Assembly (NCBI GenBank): GCA_004524425.1
Contig: SDNN01000004.1
Coordinates: forward strand, 1-46,650
DNA: 46,650 nucleotides
Direction: 5' to 3'
Origin: Promethearchaeota archaeon
Lineage (GTDB): Archaea > Asgardarchaeota > Lokiarchaeia > Sigynarchaeales > SOKP01
How positions within the stretch are numbered: the stretch's first letter is position 1; every line of letters starts with the position of its first letter. The position numbers were made by a program, and so were the translations under genes. Below the pieces are notes generated by a model. The model had not been told where the DNA came from and searched no databases. It saw nothing but the letters and a program-made list of their open reading frames with translations. Below are positions 43,146-46,650 of this stretch, piece by piece.

Positions 43146-43384
43146 ATTTAATATTACTCCTTAGTTCCTTATATAATTCTAATTTAAAATCACCACGCTG
43201 TTAAAAATATCAAGATTTACTATATAGTGTCAGATTTTCAATGAATAAAATAGGATTTTTAAAACACTAGATTTAGAATATTAAAGACGTATTTGGCATG
43301 TATCCTCTCCTAAAGTGAAAACCATACTATTTTATATTCTAATATTTTTATATCTAGTATTATTAAAAAGTAGGATGACTTATT

Positions 43385-43747
43385 ATGTCAGAAAGAGAAC
43401 ATTATAAATATGAGACCCTGATTAAAATTCTGGTTATATTGGGGGGAATTGTAGGGCTAATATTTCAAATTGTAGCCCTCGCAGGAATATCATATTTTCC
43501 GTCCATACTTCCGACTTATTTTGCCGGGGCATTTATAATAATTATAATTGTAGGGATAGTCATCTCCGTTTTAACAATTATATGTGGATTAAGAAAGGAA
43601 TCTAAAAATGGTAATGAAATAGTCCCATTTCACTGGATAACTTTTCTCGTTTTAGCCATTTTATTAGTAATATTCGGGGGCGGAATCATTGCCTGTATAT
43701 TACTGGTGATTGCTTTTATTTTAGGTTTAATTGATGAATTCGTGTAA
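43385..43747 (+). CDS. Small membrane protein with three to four helices
   Basis: 120 residues. After a charged N-terminus (MSEREHYKYETL), hydrophobic helices run at about 14-33, 44-68 and 85-115, with a short basic loop LRKESKNGNE between. The start is supported by taggatgactt. No family motif. Small proteins of this layout are frequent in Asgard genomes in my memory. A T-tract follows at about 43757-43770. Confidence 0.65.
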   Translation: MSEREHYKYETLIKILVILGGIVGLIFQIVALAGISYFPSILPTYFAGAFIIIIIVGIVISVLTIICGLRKESKNGNEIVPFHWITFLVLAILLVIFGGGIIACILLVIAFILGLIDEFV

Positions 43748-43756
43748 AACAACATT

Positions 43757-43770
43757 TTTTTTATTTTTTT
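43757..43770 (+). terminator. T-tract after the small membrane protein gene
   Basis: Two runs of seven and eight Ts broken by one A, about 10 bp after the stop; convergent with the ATP-grasp gene. Confidence 0.35.
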
Positions 43771-43799
43771 ATGAGGAACTTTCTTATTTATGCCATTGT

Positions 43800-44669
43800 T
43801 TAACGTTTTACAGTGTTCAAAAAATAGGAGATAATCCTTTCGGGGATATTGATGTCGGTCACCTTCTGCAAAGCCATGAATCCTGGAATTGAATTTACTT
43901 CTATGACTTTTAATCCATTTTCACTTTCCAAAATGTCAACTCCTGCTATTTCAGTCTTGGTGATTTGAGCAGACTTTACAGCAAGTTGCTCGAGCTCTTC
44001 TGTTAACTCTAATGGTTCGACACGCGCTCCCGCAAACACGTTCGTTTTCCAATTATCACTCACTCGATACATGCCGGCAATTGCTTCAGTACCTATCACG
44101 AAAATGCGAATATCCCGATTATAATGCTTGACAAACTCTTGAAGATAAAACACTTCATTTAAATGCCCTAAACTATATATAACATTTTCAGCAAATGCTT
44201 TATCGTTCAAACGGGTCACGCCAATTCCTTTTGACCCAAAAAGAGGTTTTAATATGACATCGCCGCCCAATTCATTAAATAAATCTAAAGCGTCATGTGG
44301 ATCCTCACAAATGACGGTCCTGGGAGTGGGTATCTCGTGCTTTTCTAAAAATAAGGAAGTTAAGAATTTATCACTTGCAATTTCCAAGGATTCCCTCGAA
44401 TTTATTAATCTTAGCCCATATTCTTCAATTGCTCTCAAAATGTCCAGTCGAAAGAAAATTTTTTGCGTGACGTTCGCTCCAAAACCTCGTACCAGCGCTC
44501 CTTTTGGTGATAGTTCCTCAAAAAACTGATTAAAACGGGTTACATTCACCTTTACTACCATTTTTGAAGGAACGAAGTGCCGAACATTATATCCCTTCTT
44601 ATTGAATTCCTTTTTCAATAATTGCACTTCTGGATCCTCTGGATTAGGTGTGATAATCATGGTCTGCAA
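43800..44669 (-). CDS. RimK-family ATP-grasp ligase
   Basis: 289 residues from TTG at 44669, which is 10 bases after ggcgatcacg; an ATG at 44660 is the alternative. The ATP-grasp fold shows INSRESLEIASDKF, the glycine-rich loop LKPLFGSKGIGV, LQEFV, RDIRIFVIG, and the metal-binding Glu/Asn in VIEVNSIPGF. RimK-type enzymes add glutamate or other amino acids to a carboxylate. In archaea this group includes MptN and CofF (glutamylation of tetrahydromethanopterin and F420) and LysX/ArgX. MptN-like is my preference because of length and the N-terminal segment, but only moderately. Confidence 0.85.
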   Translation of the reverse strand: MQTMIITPNPEDPEVQLLKKEFNKKGYNVRHFVPSKMVVKVNVTRFNQFFEELSPKGALVRGFGANVTQKIFFRLDILRAIEEYGLRLINSRESLEIASDKFLTSLFLEKHEIPTPRTVICEDPHDALDLFNELGGDVILKPLFGSKGIGVTRLNDKAFAENVIYSLGHLNEVFYLQEFVKHYNRDIRIFVIGTEAIAGMYRVSDNWKTNVFAGARVEPLELTEELEQLAVKSAQITKTEIAGVDILESENGLKVIEVNSIPGFMALQKVTDINIPERIISYFLNTVKR

Positions 44670-44826
44670 CGTGATCGCCTGAAAAAAAATTACTTAACTA
44701 TATTAGGTTCAATATTTATAAATCAATTGAATATAAATATATTTAATTGAGAATGTAATAGAATGTGATCACTAAGTCAAATGCATGTAAAAAAATTACA
44801 TTCGTGTAGAAACAGGTGTAAACTCA

Positions 44827-45411
44827 ATGGAAGATAAAGAAAATGACGTGTCTTTAGAAAAATTATCAGAAATATTAAGTACCCTCCAAAATCTCTATTA
44901 TCGAAAAAGAGAACAACTTGAAGAATTACAAGATGAAATAAATGATATAAAAGATATCTTGAATTATTTCAATAGCATGGTCTCCCGTAAATCATTCCAT
45001 CGCGCCGATGAGATTTATCAAGAAAAAATGATGGAAACGTACTTGAAAGATGATATCTCTACAGAAGCAACCAAGGGCACTTCCCTTAAACGAAAAATCT
45101 TTTCACAGGACCATCAAGACCTGCTGGGTATCCTTAAATTTATTGACTCAGAAACCATTGAGATCAAATTCTTAGAACCGGATCAAAGAAGCATCACTGA
45201 ATCTTCCGAAGATTTCATCAATATTTTTCTCAGAGGAGCACTCATCCCAATCAAGGAAGATGTTCCCAACTTACAAGCAAACTATGAATACTATAAAAAT
45301 ACCAATTTTATTGAAAAAATCATTATCACCAACGTTAAATCAATCCACGATTTCGACCTCGTCTCTGAAAAAATCAGTGAACTCTTGTTGGGCACTTCCT
45401 CTCCCCCATGA
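44827..45411 (+). CDS. Hypothetical coiled-coil protein, possibly Asgard-specific
   Basis: 194 residues. Residues about 9-55 form a heptad-rich coiled coil (LSEILSTLQNLYYRKREQLEELQ is its core, 46 residues in total), followed by a linker and a mixed alpha/beta domain from about 90 (LLGILKFIDSETIEIKFL, IIITNVKSIHDFDLV). The start has aggtgta before it. No family recognised. It lies 159 bp upstream of the gene pair ending in a small GTPase and may be its functional neighbour. Confidence 0.65.
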   Translation: MEDKENDVSLEKLSEILSTLQNLYYRKREQLEELQDEINDIKDILNYFNSMVSRKSFHRADEIYQEKMMETYLKDDISTEATKGTSLKRKIFSQDHQDLLGILKFIDSETIEIKFLEPDQRSITESSEDFINIFLRGALIPIKEDVPNLQANYEYYKNTNFIEKIIITNVKSIHDFDLVSEKISELLLGTSSPP

Positions 45412-45570
45412 CAAAACGAGGTCCCATCTTCAACACGCACGTTCCTCGACTCCTCACTCCTCCTATATACAAAGAATTATATTTCGATATTATATTAGTA
45501 TTTTAAACACAAAAAATTAATATGTTTCAGCTATTTTTACATTTATAATAACTAAAGGAGTGTTGGTATT

Positions 45571-46380
45571 TTGGCGAAGAAAAAAAAATCATGGCTCCAA
45601 ATGCCGCGCGTCCACTCCAAGTTTTCTGACCAAAACCTGGAGGATGCCCTCATTGAACGAGCCATCAAGTTTCTGACCGTCGGAGGGAAAGAACCGCCCT
45701 CTTTTATCTTTTTGTCGGGGCAGTTTTTCGATGTGAAAGGATTTGCATATTCTGCTCTACGATCCTGGAAAGGTGCCGCAAAACCATCCGAAAAAAGCAG
45801 TAGACAACCTCTACTAGAAGCCACGTTCGCATCGCTCTCAGTATATCTGAGTTCATTATTATCACTTCAGGCTGATTTCTATTTCGCATATGATGAAATC
45901 AAGGAAATCTTGCTCGCTAACAACAGGGAAGATCTATGGACCATCGTAGAAGAGAAGTTGCCATTCATCTCACTGCCCCCGAAAGAAATGTATGGAAGCC
46001 AAGTCTCGCCCATATCACCATACTTCGTCATCCAACAAGATGAAGACTTGATCCTCGGAGAAATCTACCCTTCCGTCTTTCTCACGGAAGTCATCTCCAA
46101 CATTAAATCACGATTCTTCGTGTTCTTCCAACATCAAGGCTATTCTGCCTTCGGATTCTTCAATTCATTGCCCCCACGAAAAAACTTCGGGTTCGAACAA
46201 AAAGCTAAAGAATTCACCCAAGAACCGACCGCAGATAACCTTGCAAAGTACATCAAGAGTGCCAAAAACCTCAAGGAGGTCATGATAGCGTTGATTCATT
46301 GCCATAACAATGCGTACCTCGAACAGTTTCTCATCGATGATTATGAATTATTGCTAAATAAATTATTGGAGGGTGCCTAA
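45571..46380 (+). CDS. Hypothetical protein coupled to a small GTPase gene
   Basis: 269 residues from a TTG start with aaaggagtg upstream. Basic N-terminus (MAKKKKSWLQMPRV), no membrane helix, alternating strands and helices, for instance PSFIFLSGQFFDVKGF and SRFFVFFQHQGYSAFGFF. I do not recognise it. Codons are distinctly more C-ending and the DNA more GC-rich than upstream genes (26 of 60 bases at 46021-46080). The next gene, a small GTPase, starts 1 bp after the stop with its ribosome binding site ggagggtg inside this gene, so the two proteins are made together and may be partners. Confidence 0.7.
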   Translation: MAKKKKSWLQMPRVHSKFSDQNLEDALIERAIKFLTVGGKEPPSFIFLSGQFFDVKGFAYSALRSWKGAAKPSEKSSRQPLLEATFASLSVYLSSLLSLQADFYFAYDEIKEILLANNREDLWTIVEEKLPFISLPPKEMYGSQVSPISPYFVIQQDEDLILGEIYPSVFLTEVISNIKSRFFVFFQHQGYSAFGFFNSLPPRKNFGFEQKAKEFTQEPTADNLAKYIKSAKNLKEVMIALIHCHNNAYLEQFLIDDYELLLNKLLEGA

Positions 46381-46381
46381 A

Positions 46382-46650
46382 ATGGTCAACATCGGATTAT
46401 TGGGCGATATATCGGTAGGAAAAACCTCCATCCTCCGCCTCTTCGTCAGATACCTCAATAAAGGCGAAATCGAGAAGGTAGAAGGTGGAAAAAAGTGTAC
46501 CGTCGTCAAAACCGACTTTAGCGGCGAAGCCACCATACCAGGCGGCGAAAAAGAAGATAAACTCAATCAAAAAGAAACCAAAACCATCCATCCGAACCGA
46601 GTCGTCTTTCGGGAAGATGAGAGCAACCGGGCGCACACGATCTTCAGTCC
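46382..46650 (+). CDS. Ras-like small GTPase, 5' part (cut by window end)
   Basis: 89 codons from ATG 46382 to the edge. The P-loop GDISVGKTS (8-16) is intact, after the opening strand VNIGLL. The following region is longer than in Ras and has a basic, polar insertion (GGEKEDKLNQKETKTI) before VVF and HTIFSP, where the G3 motif would normally be about to appear. It resembles archaeal/Asgard Ras-superfamily proteins near MglA and Arf/Rag types. Location: cytosol or membrane surface. Whether the GTP-binding motifs after the cut are present cannot be told. Confidence 0.8.
   Translation, partial: MVNIGLLGDISVGKTSILRLFVRYLNKGEIEKVEGGKKCTVVKTDFSGEATIPGGEKEDKLNQKETKTIHPNRVVFREDESNRAHTIFS

Noticed and set aside
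45552..45824. Minus-strand frames opposite the unknown gene at 45571
   Set aside because: Arise from the higher GC of this stretch; the plus-strand frame has the ribosome binding site and is coupled to the GTPase.

Overview
The window looks like a piece of an Asgard archaeon chromosome, most likely of Lokiarchaeia type. That is an inference from gene content and sequence style, not from a marker gene. The evidence is very AT-rich DNA, archaeal tRNA genes with bulge-helix-bulge introns outside the anticodon loop, TATA-like boxes, ggtgatt-type ribosome binding sites close to ATG/GTG/TTG starts, T-tract ends, and eukaryote-like signalling parts (a Roadblock protein, a longin-like coiled-coil protein, a Ras-like GTPase). 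I see no rRNA, insertion sequence, CRISPR array or prophage.

Region by region. 1-368 is the 5' part of a leftward gene with an EF-hand-like loop, cut by the window edge. 493-13619 is a sugar/polyol region: a sugar-porter MFS with an inositol 2-dehydrogenase (leftward), two tandem GPH-type symporters with a scyllo-inosose 3-dehydrogenase (rightward), two MCP-like membrane receptors, a 5-keto-L-gluconate epimerase-like enzyme, a creatininase-family 3-dehydro-scyllo-inosose hydrolase, a Roadblock protein and a second sugar epimerase. 13661-14714 carries two split tRNA genes (Arg-UCG and Asp-GUC) around an SCP2-like gene. 14748-22206 has an MFS transporter, an SCP2 protein, a U32 peptidase-family protein, an M48 membrane metalloprotease and small or longin-like Asgard genes. 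22422-27820 has a CoA-transferase/GNAT fusion, a class II photolyase overlapping a DUF523-DUF1722 gene, and a MutY-like glycosylase. 27829-35218 is mixed metabolism: B12/radical SAM protein, VanZ-like protein, N-formylglutamate amidohydrolase-like protein, HAD phosphatase, two-subunit altronate dehydratase, TatD and a thymidylate synthase-like protein. 35599-36539 has two tiny lysine-rich proteins and a ubiquitin-like beta-grasp protein. 36567-41578 is mostly polytopic membrane proteins, two of polyprenol kinase type. 41703-44669 has XTPase, SDR, a small membrane protein and an ATP-grasp ligase. From 44827 to the edge is a coiled-coil gene, an unknown gene and a small GTPase, with visibly higher GC in the last two.

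How the genes fit together. The most coherent system is a Thermotoga-type inositol pathway: IolG (myo-inositol to scyllo-inosose), IolM (to the diketo-inositol), IolN (ring opening to 5-keto-L-gluconate), IolO (to D-tagaturonate). An altronate dehydratase 18 kb away could supply a later step, but the D-tagaturonate reductase needed in between is not in the window. Three candidate sugar transporters and two MCP-like receptors sit inside the same block. All function calls rest on motifs and on family sequences remembered, since no database search was possible.
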